Shown here: piece after piece, positions 52,918-62,979 of the stretch | Numbering within the stretch: position 1 is the stretch's first letter | How the letters are laid out: the number at the start of each line of letters is the position of its first letter | From: Notolepis coatsorum | Lineage: Eukaryota > Chordata > Actinopteri > Aulopiformes > Paralepididae | Reading direction: 5' to 3' | Assembly (NCBI GenBank): GCA_963971535.1 | Contig: OZ020593.1 | Coordinates: forward strand, 41,695,766 to 41,759,765 | DNA length: 64,000 bases | Made by a program: the position numbers and the translations under genes | The notes under the pieces: generated by a model | Databases searched by the model: none | What the model saw: only the letters and a program-made list of their open reading frames with translations | What the model was told of the DNA's origin: nothing

Positions 52918-53000
52918 CAGGGCTGGACTGGGACCAAAAATCGGCCCTGGCATTTATGGCCCAGACCGGCCCACCATAATCGGTCGGACACCACCCACCA
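52918..53000 (+). mobile_element. hAT-like terminus
   Basis: CAGGGCTGGACTGGGACCAA and following CGGCCC/GGCCCA-rich sequence look like the end of a fish hAT family. No second terminus or 8-bp duplication was found. Confidence 0.4.
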
Positions 53001-53665
53001 GTACACCATCCTTGCGGTCCCCTTAAATATGCATACTGTACCTACTGTACTATTCCCCACTACAAAGCTGGGTAGTAAGTGCCATGGACAAGTGTACCAG
53101 TGCAAGTGGACCAGTGTACTCACTCACTCTTGGCTGAATCTTGTTTTGGGTGGTGATATAAAAACATCTGCATCATAGCAGGCTCAGGATGGGCAAAGTA
53201 GCCTGTTCATCCCTGTCTCTCTCCTCCACAACCTGGCTTGACTAGACATAAGGAGAGAGAGATTATTACAATTAACTGGTACATTCAGGTCCAGAATTGT
53301 TGGAATTCCCTGACAAAGATGTGCAAAAAGCTGTACAATTTAAACAATACCATACTAGTCTGGTAATGAGCAAATAGTTGTTTATTCAATGAATGCATGG
53401 AGCTGTTCCATCTTATTTCATTTGATACTAACTACTCAGTTCATACAGATTTCAAGTATTCAAATATCAATGATGAATATTGCATAAGGTTTACACAGTT
53501 AATAGATCACCTTCTTGTTTTATATTCATGTTCAGAGAGGAGTAATAGTTATATCTTTGTATGTGATTTATATGGCAATTAAATCAATGGTGTGCTTGTT
53601 TGTTTGGGGAGTTTGACCTACAGTTAATATGCCTACTATGTGAAGGTGCATGATCAATGGACAGC
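53001..53665. other. Unassigned
   Basis: AT-rich, no recognisable gene. Ends at the gypsy LTR. Confidence 0.4.
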
Positions 53666-54084
53666 TGTTACGATGGCACCAGGTAAGAGTGTAGAGTTCC
53701 AATAGTGGTTGGCAATAAGGATACGGAGAGTAGGTTCGTTCTTCACAATTCGGGTATCCTCTTTATTAGGAACAACCGTAGAGCAGTTTAGGTAAATAGG
53801 AGTACTGATCAACAGAGAACAAAAGGAGAGAATGCTAGTTACTGCAGCACTTGTCTCTTGGTACCGCCGCATACTGGTTCTGGAGATTGTGTGAAGAGCC
53901 GACGAGGAACAGAGAAGACAGGAGTTATTTGAGGGCAACATACCAGACATTCCACACGTTCTACAGAATGACAGCCAATACCAGGTGACAACCAATAATA
54001 CAATCAAGGGAGAGGAAAGTGACAGGTGACAGGATGGTAGCCGGGATCTCAGGTCAACCAGACCCGAGAACCCAGAACGTTACA
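53666..54084 (-). repeat. Ty3/gypsy 3' LTR
   Basis: 419 bp, TGTTACGATGG ... AACGTTACA (plus reading), with TGTTAC/GTAACA inverted ends. The partner LTR is not in the window, so the target duplication cannot be tested. Confidence 0.83.
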
Positions 54085-54099
54085 GTACCTCCCCCCGAC
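54085..54099 (-). promoter_or_regulatory. Ty3/gypsy polypurine tract
   Basis: On the minus strand GTCGGGGGGAGGTAC immediately precedes the 3' LTR, fitting a polypurine primer site. Confidence 0.75.
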
Positions 54100-54115
54100 G
54101 AACGGCACCCGACGT

Positions 54116-54817
54116 TCACCTAGGGGCCTCGGGATGCAGCCGCCGGAAATCAACGATCAGGCTGGGATCCAAAATATCCCTTTGAGGCACCCAAGAACGC
54201 TCTTCTACCCTGTACCCCTCCCAATCCACCAAAAACTGAAACCCCCTACCCCTCCGTCTACAACCCAGGATCCTCCGCACTGTGTAGGCCGGCTGACCCC
54301 CGATCAACCGGGGCGGAGGAACCGCGGGCAGAGGCGGGGACAAGGGCGATGAGAGGAACAGCTTCAACAGGGACACATGAAACGTCGGATGAACCCTCAT
54401 CGAACTCGGAAGCCGCAACCTGTAAGCCACAGGGTTCACCCGACAAACCACTCTAAAGGGTCCTATGAAGCGAGGAGCCAGCTTCCTGGACTCCACCCGG
54501 AGAGGGAGATCACGGGTGGAGAGCCAAACCCGCTGCCCAGGACGGAAAACCGTAGCCGGACGACGCTTGCGGTTAGCCTGATGCTGGGCCTTAACCGAAG
54601 CCTTTTGCAGCGCTGTTTGAACCCGATTCCACATCCGGCGACAGCGAGCCACATGTGCCTGGACCGAAGGCACCTCCGCCTCCTGCTCCTGCTCGGGAAA
54701 CAGAGGAGGTTGAAAACCATATTGACACTGAAATGGAGACATACCGGTAGAGGAGGGTATTATGCGCGTACTCAGCCCAGGCCAACCTCCTACTCCACGT
54801 TGCCGGACACCCGGCAA
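54116..54817 (-). pseudogene. Ty3/gypsy integrase C-terminus and chromodomain
   Basis: The frame contains [58 protein letters not shown] (the GPY/F-linked region; FIGPFRV) and ends with a chromodomain: [24 protein letters not shown] and ERSWVP, with the aromatic cage residues Tyr, Trp and Tyr/Trp at plausible sites. Chromodomains of this class steer integration towards chromatin marked by histone H3 methylation. The frame overlaps the integrase core frame by 227 bases in another register, so a frameshift separates them. Confidence 0.88.
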
Positions 54818-55397
54818 CGTAACACCTCAAGATCCCCTCCAGATCCTGGTTGACGTGCTCCGTCTGCCCGTTCGACTGCGGGTGAAACCCAGACGACAGG
54901 CTGACGGAGGCGCCGAGACTGGTGGCAAACACATTCCAGAACCTGGAGGCGAACTGAGGACCCCGGTCCGACATGATATCCACTGGGAGCCCGTGGACCC
55001 GAAAGACGTGCTGTACCACCAGATCAGCCGTCTCTCGGGCCGAGGGAAGTTTGGGAAGGGGAATGAAGTGAGCCGCCTTGGAGAAACGGTCCACCACCAC
55101 CAAAATGGCAGTGAACCCATCTGACAAGGGTAGGCCTGAAATAAAATCCAGGGATATGTGCGACCAGGGACGTTTGGGAATAGGAAGAGGACGGAGGAGA
55201 CCTGCTGGTGCACGGCGAGAGGTCTTACTGCACGCACACACCGGGCAGGCCGCCACAAAGGAACGCGTATCCCCCTCCACTGTTGACCACCAGAACCTTC
55301 TACGGATAAACTCCAGGGTTCTAGTGGCCCCAGGGTGGCCGGTGAGTGAAGAAGTATGTGCCCACTGCAGCAGGCGTGAGCGTGCAGCCTTGGGCAC
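54591..55397 (-). pseudogene. Ty3/gypsy integrase core
   Basis: Starts with the zinc-binding HHCC module (H in [25 protein letters not shown]) and continues with the DDE core: Asp in [10 protein letters not shown], Asp in [13 protein letters not shown], and Glu in [17 protein letters not shown]-like HGLPVDI and [10 protein letters not shown] are typical for Ty3/gypsy. It would join cDNA ends to target DNA. The beginning (MPKAARSR) follows a frameshift from the RNase H frame; the end shifts frame near 54,800. Confidence 0.9.
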
Positions 55398-55605
55398 TTA
55401 CTGCCGGGCCGGAGGACCCCCACCAGGATCAGGCTCCCGTGCCAGAGCCGATCTTACCACCTTATCTATGCCCCAAGACACGTGCTAAAATCAAGGCCTG
55501 TGGAATAATGGGATGGGGGCTCTTCTCTCGACCCGGAGGATCAAATTGGCGCAACAACGCGTCAGGCTTAACGTTTTTGGAACCGGGTCGATAGGAGATG
55601 GTAAA

Positions 55606-56498
55606 TCAAAATCGAGTGAAGAATAACGCCCACCTGGGAATAATGTAAGCCAAGTTCTTATGATCAGTCCAAACAATGAAGGGATGTGCCGCCCCCTCCA
55701 ACCAATGTCTCCACTCCTGTAGTGCCAATTTGATTGCCAATAACTCCCGATTACCCACGTCGTAGTTACGCTCGGCCGAAGACAGCCGGCGAGAAAAAAA
55801 AGTGCAAGGATGCACTTTACCGTCCTTTAAACATCTCTGAGAGATCACCCCCCCCACCGCGATGTCAGAGGCATCCACCTCCACAATAGACTGAGCCTCT
55901 GCATCGTGGCGGATCAGTACAGGGGTGGAGGTAAATCGACGTTTGAGGTCGCAGAAGGCCGACTCTGCCCTAGGCGACCATTCAAAGCCAGGGAGAGAGG
56001 ACTTAGTGAGAGCTGTTAACGGATTGGCTAAGGCGCTAAAATTGCGAATAAAACGGCTGTAAAAATGTGCAAAGCCCAAAAACCGTTGCAGCTCCTTGAG
56101 CGACGAAGGCCGTGGCCAATCCAAGACTGCACTCACCTTGGCTGGATCCATGCGAAGATCACCCTTCGTCAACACAAAGCCCAGGAAGGAAACGGTGTCA
56201 GCGTGAAACACACACTTCTCTGCCTTAACAAATAGCTGATGCTCAAGGAGACGGCGAAGCACCTCACGAACATGCAGTTGGTGTTGCACCATATCGCGAA
56301 AAAAAATCAGGATGTCATCTAGGTAAACAAAAACTGACACCCCAATTAAGTCGCGCAGCACGTCGTTAACCAGGGCTTGGAAGACTGCTGGAGCATTAGC
56401 CAAACCAAAGGGCATGACTAAATACTCATAATGCCCATTAGGAGTATTAAACGCAGTCTTCCACTCGTCCCCTTCTCTAATCCTGACCAGATTGTATG
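55606..56498 (-). pseudogene. Ty3/gypsy reverse transcriptase C-part and RNase H
   Basis: From the BEL junction: [34 protein letters not shown], the catalytic YLDD in [26 protein letters not shown], then thumb, connection and RNase H ([16 protein letters not shown] with first Asp, [10 protein letters not shown] with Glu, WTDHKNL with Asp). All key residues of both enzymes are visible. The N-terminal RT portion is on the other side of BEL, at 61,984-62,868. The frame ends in a stop at 55,606, after IIPRWALFF. Confidence 0.9.
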
Positions 56499-57066
56499 TA
56501 TAAGGGCCAACTTGACTTAACAAAAACAATAAAACTATAAGCCCTTGAGGAGGCTGTTACCGGCTAAAAACCTATAGTTGACGCGTCTGTGGCCGCTGTT
56601 GTATACCGTCTGGTGAAAGGAATGAATGTCCACAAGGTCCGTTCCACTAGTACCCCAAATGGGTTTATTTACCACATAATTAACGTATGCACCAATTGCA
56701 TGTGATACAAAGCAAATGCCAACGATACCTTCAAAAGAACAAACAAACACTATACACTACAAACAAAACGATAACAAAACGACGTGCCGTGTCGACGTGA
56801 CGACTTGACGACTTGACGTCCTGACGGTCAAAAACTGTTTGGCTCTACCGGTAACCAAACACACCTGCCTGTCATCAGTCCCGTTACTCATTAAGTAGCT
56901 ACGTATGTCACCTACTGGTGAGCAACGGGAACTGATGCCACAAACTCAATTTGGCAGGCTGGCAGGCACAATGTATTACAGGCAGAATTCATCATAAATA
57001 CATAAATCCAAACAAATGCATAAAATATAACATATGGCACTACAACCATGTAAATTGGCTCTTACA
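56497..57066 (-). repeat. BEL/Pao 3' LTR
   Basis: 570 bp; on the minus strand TGTAAGAGCC to CCTTATACA. It contains GACTTGACGACTTGACG short repeats and a TTTATT (AATAAA on minus) near 56,661. Confidence 0.92.
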
Positions 57067-57271
57067 CGCCGGCCTCTAATTGTTAAATGTCATAACATAT
57101 AACAATTATAACATAAAATGAAAAACAAAAAGAGCCAAAGTGTGCCATATAACCACAAAACAAATCAATGCCATATAACCACAAAACAAATCAATATTTG
57201 AGACTATCGCCTCGTGCATAACAAACTTCCAAGCCCGGTCAATGGTCATTCCAAGATCAATGTCTTGGCCT

Positions 57272-60200
57272 TTAAGCACCGAGCACCCCAAGCCGTTCTC
57301 GTCTGGGAAGGCCTCTAAAAACTCTGCAGAGGAGCTGCAGAGTTGCAAATGTCAATGAAATCTCCCGCCATCTTGTCCATTGGCGCTCAATGTCATTGGG
57401 AATGTTTTCATCCCAGCTGCACACTCTTCTCCATAGTTTGAGCAGCATGGACTTGGCAGGAAGTGTAACTGGGCCAAGGAAACTCAAGGGATGGCACACC
57501 GAAATCTGGTTGTTCAGTGAAGTTCCCAGGTTGCTCAGTGTCTCTTCCAATCTGCTCACGGAAATCATATTGACAGTGGCCACTGAAATCCCATTTTCAG
57601 GACCATTATTTTCTTGCAGGGGCCCGTTGACCACCCAGCCCAGAACAGTTCTCATAGCATACGGACCATTTCCACGGCCGTTGATCACCTCCCAAGGTTC
57701 CAATAACCTGGGAGCATTGGTACCAATCAATAGATCAACATTTGCCTTTATGCTGGGAATTTGGACATGGGACAGGTAAGGCCACTTCAGCAAATCTTCC
57801 TGTGATACAACATTGTCACTTGTCACAGGCATTTTCCTTTGTGAAAGGACTTCTGGGAGGCTATAGAAAGTGTCCCCATTGAGACCAGAGACCTCCAAAC
57901 CTTTCAGTGAGGTACTTGATACCACCTGCTCCTGGCTCAAAGTGCGCAGAAGGAAGTTAGTCTGTGGTCCAGTCACATCCAATGCACTCATTAAATGCTC
58001 AGAACAAAATGTTGCAGAACTGCCAGGGTCGAGAAAGGCGTATGTTTGCAGTATCTTTCCATTTGTGGACTTGACTTGGACTGGCAGAATGGACAGCTTA
58101 CAATTTCCTCCGCCGGCCCCAGTAAGACCACACGTCTGCGTGGCTATAGTGACACTTGACTTGACAGCTGAAGTGACACTTGCAGATGAATTAGGCTGCT
58201 GGTATGTGCTGAGGTAAGGCCTGTCAATGTGAAGTACGGTTGGATGTTTTTTCTCACAAACCTTGCAGGTTAGGCGCTTGTCGCAACCAGCACTCATGTG
58301 ACCGGAACACAAACATCCGAAACAAATCCTATTTTGCTTTATGAAAATAATTTTATCATTGTGGTTCTTGCCTTTCAGCAGCGGGCACTCTGACAGAGAG
58401 TGATCCTGAAAGCAGCATACACAAGACTCAGATTTCTCCATTTCAAAATCCTGCCCCCTATGGACAGAGCCTGAATTGACTTTGAAATCATGTCCCCTAT
58501 GGACAGAGCCTGAGTATGCTCTGCTATCCTGTCCTCTATGGACAGAGCCTGAATTGGCTTTGGAATCATGTCCCCTATGGACAGAGCCTGAATATGCTCC
58601 GCTATCCTGTCCCCTATGGACAGAGCCTGAGTCTGGGTCCTTGGAGTCCAGACGTGTGACAGTTGTAGCAAAGCTGTTGCCTTCAGCTCTGCCAAACTTG
58701 TACTGAGGCTGGAACTTGCTCCTGTTGCTCAATCCATCCTTTATGGTTGGTTTATCCTGGATGTCACCGAAAAGTGGGTCAGAAAGGATCCTGACCTGAC
58801 GTTCCACGAATGTGACCAGATCATTAAAAACAGCTCTATGATGTCGTCGCTCAAGTAGCTCATAAGCTGTTGTCCTCCATCTTTCCCTAAATCGGTAGGG
58901 CAGCTTGGTTATAATCATGCGCATGTTGGTAGGCATGTCAAGCTCCTGCATGTGTTGCATCTCTGTCATCACGTTGCAACAGTTGCGCAGGAACAGAGAA
59001 TAGTCCTGTAGTGCCTTTACATCTTCAGCCTTAACTGCGGGCCAGGCCAAGGCCTTTTCGATATATGACGTAGCGATCTTAAATTCATTCCCGAAATGTT
59101 CTTTCAGGAGACCTTTGGCCATGTCATAACCACGGTCTGGCATCATGTGCTGACAACTCCTTACCAGCTCACGTGGTTGTCCTTTTGTGAACTGTTCCAA
59201 AAAATATAAACAATCAGCTTTGTTGGCCTTTGCTTCAATATTGTGCTCAAAGGATCTTATGAAGCTCCTGTAGTGAAGCGGGTCACCATCAAAGGCAGGG
59301 ATGTCTCTGGATGGTAGAGACATTGTGAGCTGTTGTTGCACAAGAGCATTAGTGATTTCATTCTGCCGTTGCAGGACTGTACTCAAGTCTCCTTGAAGTT
59401 GTACTTGACAAGGTTGATACAGTTGTGGTTGCACAGCAGCTCCACCTTGTGGTGGCATTTGAAAAGGTTGATACAATTGTGGTTGGACAGCAGCTCTACT
59501 TTGTGGTGGCATGTGAAAGAGGGGTGGTTGTGCAGCAGCTCCACCTTGTGATGGCATGTGAAAGAGGGGTGGTTGTGCAGCAGCTCCACCTTGTGATGGC
59601 ATGTGAAAGAGGGGTGGTTGTGCAGCAGCTCCACCTTGTGATGGCATGTGAAAGAGGGTTGGTTGTGCAGCAGCTCCACCTTGTGATGGCAAGTGGAAGA
59701 GGGTTGGTTGTGCAGCAGCTCCACCTTGTGAGGGCATGTGGAAGAGGTGAGGTTTAACCTTTGGCTTGACAACAGGCTCTGGCATAGGAATGCTGAATTG
59801 CTGTGCTGTCGGATTTAGCACAGTATGGCTTGAATGAGGAGGTCCGGTGTGATTTCCCACATGCCTTTGGCTAGAGGTTCGTGACCGTCTCCCTGCATCT
59901 GACGTAGTATGCAGAACAGCCAAATGGGCAGTGGATACAGCCAACTCAGCCTCCATTTCAAGCTGCTCCTTTTTCCTCCTTAACACTTGCTCTTGATCCT
60001 CCAGAGCTTGTCTCTCCTTTAAGTACGCTGCTTTCACCAGCAGTGATGCTCTTTTAGCCTCTGCTATGAGGCGTTCAGAGCTGGCACTGCTACCACTCTT
60101 TCTGCTGCCTTGTGAGCGTCCAAAGGAGATATTTGAAATACTGTCATTTGGTTTCACATCATCAACCACTGTTTGTATGTTGTCTGGGCGCACGTCATCT

Positions 60201-60748
60201 GTGGGTGCACTGACAGTGTGCACCTCCCTTGTGTGCACATCCTCTGTGTGCACAGCCTCTGTGTCTACACAGACAGTGTGCACATCCTCTGTGTGCACAG
60301 GTTCTGAGTGCACTTCACCCTGGCTATTTGTAATTGCCATATTTTGTGCCAGCCAACTCTCAACATGCACGTGGAAGCTTTCCAACGTGTTTATTCTTGA
60401 CCCAAACCAGGCAGTTTGTAATGCATTTTCGTCCGGGGACATAGTTGACGTATTCATAAATTCATTTTGTACCGATTTGGCTGTCTCACACAGCCTAACA
60501 TATTCACATAATACACCTTGTACCCCTGTCACGTCAGCATTGTGCATAAATACCTCCATCATTTTGTACAACTTTTTTGCCTTATTTAATTTATCTGATC
60601 TTTTATTTTCCAATTTTCCCAATTTTTCCATTACAGCCTTTAAGGTCAGTTTAATTTCCCTTTTTTCCATTGTGACAGTTTTCACAGCCGCCTCTGCACC
60701 GACGAGTTGCTCATTATTAATGTCTTGATTGTCATCCGCAACGCTCAT
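57272..60748 (-). CDS. BEL/Pao gag-protease with deleted pol
   Basis: Open for 1,158 codons from the Met at 60,748 (context CAACATGA; an upstream Met at 60,880 lengthens it by 44 codons without domain signal). In order: helical N-terminus; VHTEDVHT repeats (about 60,210-60,310); coiled coil (AYLKERQALEDQEQVLRRKK); FHMPSQGGAAAQP repeats (59,510-59,750); BEL gag domain (DUF1759: IPAFDGDPLHYRSFIRSFEH); SGSVHRGQD repeats (58,455-58,640); zinc knuckle CFGCLCSGHMSAGC with a flanking CKVCEKKHPTVLH; protease (DUF1758: AFLDPGSSATFCSE, DPG catalytic). At about 57,500-57,530 it jumps from RLEETLSNLG to the RT-connection block HPLSFLGPVTLPAKSMLLKL, so RT palm and fingers are deleted. It would assemble particles but need enzymes in trans. 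A host gag-derived gene is less likely given flanking LTRs. Confidence 0.92.
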   Translation of the reverse strand: MSVADDNQDINNEQLVGAEAAVKTVTMEKREIKLTLKAVMEKLGKLENKRSDKLNKAKKLYKMMEVFMHNADVTGVQGVLCEYVRLCETAKSVQNEFMNTSTMSPDENALQTAWFGSRINTLESFHVHVESWLAQNMAITNSQGEVHSEPVHTEDVHTVCVDTEAVHTEDVHTREVHTVSAPTDDVRPDNIQTVVDDVKPNDSISNISFGRSQGSRKSGSSASSERLIAEAKRASLLVKAAYLKERQALEDQEQVLRRKKEQLEMEAELAVSTAHLAVLHTTSDAGRRSRTSSQRHVGNHTGPPHSSHTVLNPTAQQFSIPMPEPVVKPKVKPHLFHMPSQGGAAAQPTLFHLPSQGGAAAQPTLFHMPSQGGAAAQPPLFHMPSQGGAAAQPPLFHMPSQGGAAAQPPLFHMPPQSRAAVQPQLYQPFQMPPQGGAAVQPQLYQPCQVQLQGDLSTVLQRQNEITNALVQQQLTMSLPSRDIPAFDGDPLHYRSFIRSFEHNIEAKANKADCLYFLEQFTKGQPRELVRSCQHMMPDRGYDMAKGLLKEHFGNEFKIATSYIEKALAWPAVKAEDVKALQDYSLFLRNCCNVMTEMQHMQELDMPTNMRMIITKLPYRFRERWRTTAYELLERRHHRAVFNDLVTFVERQVRILSDPLFGDIQDKPTIKDGLSNRSKFQPQYKFGRAEGNSFATTVTRLDSKDPDSGSVHRGQDSGAYSGSVHRGHDSKANSGSVHRGQDSRAYSGSVHRGHDFKVNSGSVHRGQDFEMEKSESCVCCFQDHSLSECPLLKGKNHNDKIIFIKQNRICFGCLCSGHMSAGCDKRLTCKVCEKKHPTVLHIDRPYLSTYQQPNSSASVTSAVKSSVTIATQTCGLTGAGGGNCKLSILPVQVKSTNGKILQTYAFLDPGSSATFCSEHLMSALDVTGPQTNFLLRTLSQEQVVSSTSLKGLEVSGLNGDTFYSLPEVLSQRKMPVTSDNVVSQEDLLKWPYLSHVQIPSIKANVDLLIGTNAPRLLEPWEVINGRGNGPYAMRTVLGWVVNGPLQENNGPENGISVATVNMISVSRLEETLSNLGTSLNNQISVCHPLSFLGPVTLPAKSMLLKLWRRVCSWDENIPNDIERQWTRWREISLTFATLQLLCRVFRGLPRRERLGVLGA
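58455..58640 (-). repeat. SGSVHRG coding tandem repeat
   Basis: Five near copies of a 36-39 base unit encode SGSVHRG(Q/H)D plus a linker. CCTATGGACAGAGCCTGA is the conserved DNA core on the plus strand. Confidence 0.88.
59510..59750 (-). repeat. FHMPSQGGAAAQP coding tandem repeat
   Basis: A 48-base unit repeated about five times without frame loss; plus-strand core TTGTGCAGCAGCTCCACCTT. Two older units lie at 59,430-59,510. The units are nearly identical, so homogenisation or recent expansion is likely. Confidence 0.92.
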
Positions 60749-61295
60749 GTTGACAATCAGCAGTGAAATGCTTGAAGCAATAACGTTATGCCCGGCGCGC
60801 ACAAAGGGATTCAAACAGTCAACGATAGTTGTGCGTGGCGCACATAACGGATTCAACGGTGGCGCGCACAAACAAATCAAAGTTAACGGTAGACTGGTAC
60901 GCGCAGTCTATTTTCAGCTACCAATGCATTGGACTTTATGCTCGCAAAACGTAAGAGTTGTGTGCACACATTTACCATGGCCAAAAAAAGGGGTAGCGCT
61001 ACCTTACCTCGGCTTGTAGCCTACCACGGAAAATGTTGGCAGCTGACGTTGGGTACCGTTGGTTGTAGTCGGAGCTCTGATGAGTAGGTTGACGTTCAGC
61101 GCTTCTCAGCTCATGGCTATGTTGACATCCAACAGCTGGAACTGCGCAAATCCCACGCAGTCCTCAACGCATCAGCTCCGCGCGCGCATCAAAGCGAGGC
61201 TGAATGGCTCCCCGCTGTCCTCAACGTTTCTTGTTGCGCAAAGCTTAAACCTACTTTGCTCGTCTTGCTGTGGTTCTGGCTGATCCACTTTACTG

Positions 61296-61413
61296 ATGAG
61301 CAAGTTTTTGACTTGCTTTGCTCTTGGTGTGGTTCCCAATCCACCTTTATACTAAAGAGCACGAGTTTTTGACTTGCTCTTCATGTGTTCTCAACGAGCA
61401 CTAGTTTTTGACT
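61296..61413. repeat. AGTTTTTGACTTGCTCT repeats beside BEL 5' LTR
   Basis: Three copies of AGTTTTTGACTTG spaced 60 or fewer bases lie immediately internal to the 5' LTR, i.e. in the leader. The expected primer-binding site lies here (minus: AAGTCAAAAACTAGTGCTC), but I cannot match it to a particular tRNA. Confidence 0.75.
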
Positions 61414-61983
61414 TGTATAAGGGCCAACTTGACTTAACAAAAACAATAAAACTATAAGCCCTTGAGGAGGCTGTTACCGGCTAAAAACCTATAGTTGACG
61501 CGTCTGTGGCCGCTGTTGTATACCGTCTGGTGAAAGGAATGAATGTCCACAAGGTCCGTTCCACTAGTACCCCAAATGGGTTTATTTACCACATAATTAA
61601 CGTATGCACCAATTGCATGTGATACAAAGCAAATGCCAACGATACCTTCAAAAGAACAAACAAACACTATACACTACAAACAAAACGATAACAAAACGAC
61701 GTGCCGTGTCGACGTGACGACTTGACGACTTGACGTCCTGACGGTCAAAAACTGTTTGGCTCTACCGGTAACCAAACACACCTGCCTGTCATCAGTCCCG
61801 TTACTCATTAAGTAGCTACGTATGTCACCTACTGGTGAGCAACGGGAACTGATGCCACAAACTCAATTTGGCAGGCTGGCAGGCACAATGTATTACAGGC
61901 AGAATTCATCATAAATACATAAATCCAAACAAATGCATAAAATATAACATATGGCACTACAACCATGTAAATTGGCTCTTACA
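61414..61983 (-). repeat. BEL/Pao 5' LTR
   Basis: 570 bp, apparently identical to the 3' LTR, including the same 71-codon spurious frame. Identity implies very few generations since insertion, or gene conversion. Confidence 0.92.
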
Positions 61984-62868
61984 GTATGCATTACGTAAAT
62001 CAAGTTTAGAGAAGACCTGTGCCCCCTGTAAGCACTCAAAGGCGGTGTCCATGAGAGGTAGGGGATAGCGTTTTTTAACGGAAACGTTGTTCAATCCCCT
62101 ATAATCAATGCACGGTCGCTGACCCCCATCCTTTTTAGCAACGAAAAAGAAGCCAGCGCCGGCAGGGGATGTGGACGGGCGGATATGCCCTGCGAGCAAT
62201 GCCTCCTGAATGTAATCGTTCATAGACACAGTCTCAGGGCGAGAGAGGGAGAACATACGCCCACGGGGAGAGGCGCCGGGTAGAAGATCAATGGGGCAGT
62301 CGTATGACCTATGAGGCGGTAGTGCTTTAGCACGCGCTTTACTAAAAACGTCCGCAAGGTCCCAATAGATCTCGGGCACACCCATTAAATCAGGATTAGG
62401 AGGTATGACAGAATCTGCAACGCTCACCACCATCCTGGAGAGAGAAGAGGGAGACAAAAAGGAAGAAGGGGTGGGTAAACCCTCGCCGGGGGACGACTCG
62501 ACGCCGCTCCCCACCGAAAGTTCACCCGTTGCCCAATTAATGACAGGATTACGTTCGGCTAACCACGGATGACCCAAAACAACAACACACTGGGGAGATC
62601 TGATGACATAAAACTGTACCCATTCCCACCCCCCACCGGCCACTTGGATGTGTAATCGCGCCGTCCTCTGGGTAATGATCCCATCACCCAGTGGCTGTCC
62701 ATCCAACGCCTGGACCGGAATAGGTACCTGCAATGTATCTAAGGCTAAACCCCACTGTTCAGCCAACCCCACATGAATCAAATTCTCCGCTGCCCCCGAA
62801 TCCACCAATGCCCTGGTTCTTTTGAAAGTCTCCCCACAACCCACAGTAACCTCAAAAAATTTGCGCAA
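61984..62868 (-). pseudogene. Ty3/gypsy protease and reverse transcriptase N-part
   Basis: The frame has an aspartic-protease motif, [13 protein letters not shown] (about residues 20-32), then [17 protein letters not shown] typical of gypsy protease flap and C-end; a Ser/Pro-rich linker; and the RT start: [66 protein letters not shown] and [10 protein letters not shown]. The last residues abut the BEL LTR and the palm with YLDD lies across it. Upstream of the listed Met, the sense continues into the gag C-terminus to the 62,979 MITE junction. Confidence 0.9.
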
Positions 62869-62979
62869 ATCCCGGGTGAAAGGAGAAAGGAGCCCACCTG
62901 CTAAAGCCTCTCCGGAGCCTAGCGAGCCCTCTTGTTTCCCGACTCAGCTCGACAACTGCCGAAGCGGTGACCAGTCCGC

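Larger units (their letters stand above)
56497..61983 (-). mobile_element. Non-autonomous BEL/Pao retrotransposon with identical LTRs
   Basis: Two 570-bp LTRs (56,497-57,066 and 61,414-61,983), as far as I can compare them, are identical. The internal region has one large gag-protease frame on the minus strand and then stops; RT core, RNase H and integrase are missing. It sits inside the RT of the gypsy element, whose coding sense is separated to both sides. GTATG at 56,494-56,498 and 61,984-61,988 gives a perfect 5-bp duplication if the LTR begins at 56,499; the first two LTR bases (TG) are then shared. Confidence 0.9.

Noticed and set aside
54134..55594. Plus-strand frames opposite the gypsy integrase and chromodomain
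   Set aside because: They are shadows of conserved minus-strand coding sequence and show no domains.
56535..56750. A 71-codon minus frame repeated at 61,452-61,667
   Set aside because: Its exact repetition is due to the identical LTRs; the frame has no domain and includes the LTR polyadenylation region.
57390..60728. Plus-strand frames opposite BEL gag
   Set aside because: Shadow frames; repeat translations on the antisense strand account for their length.
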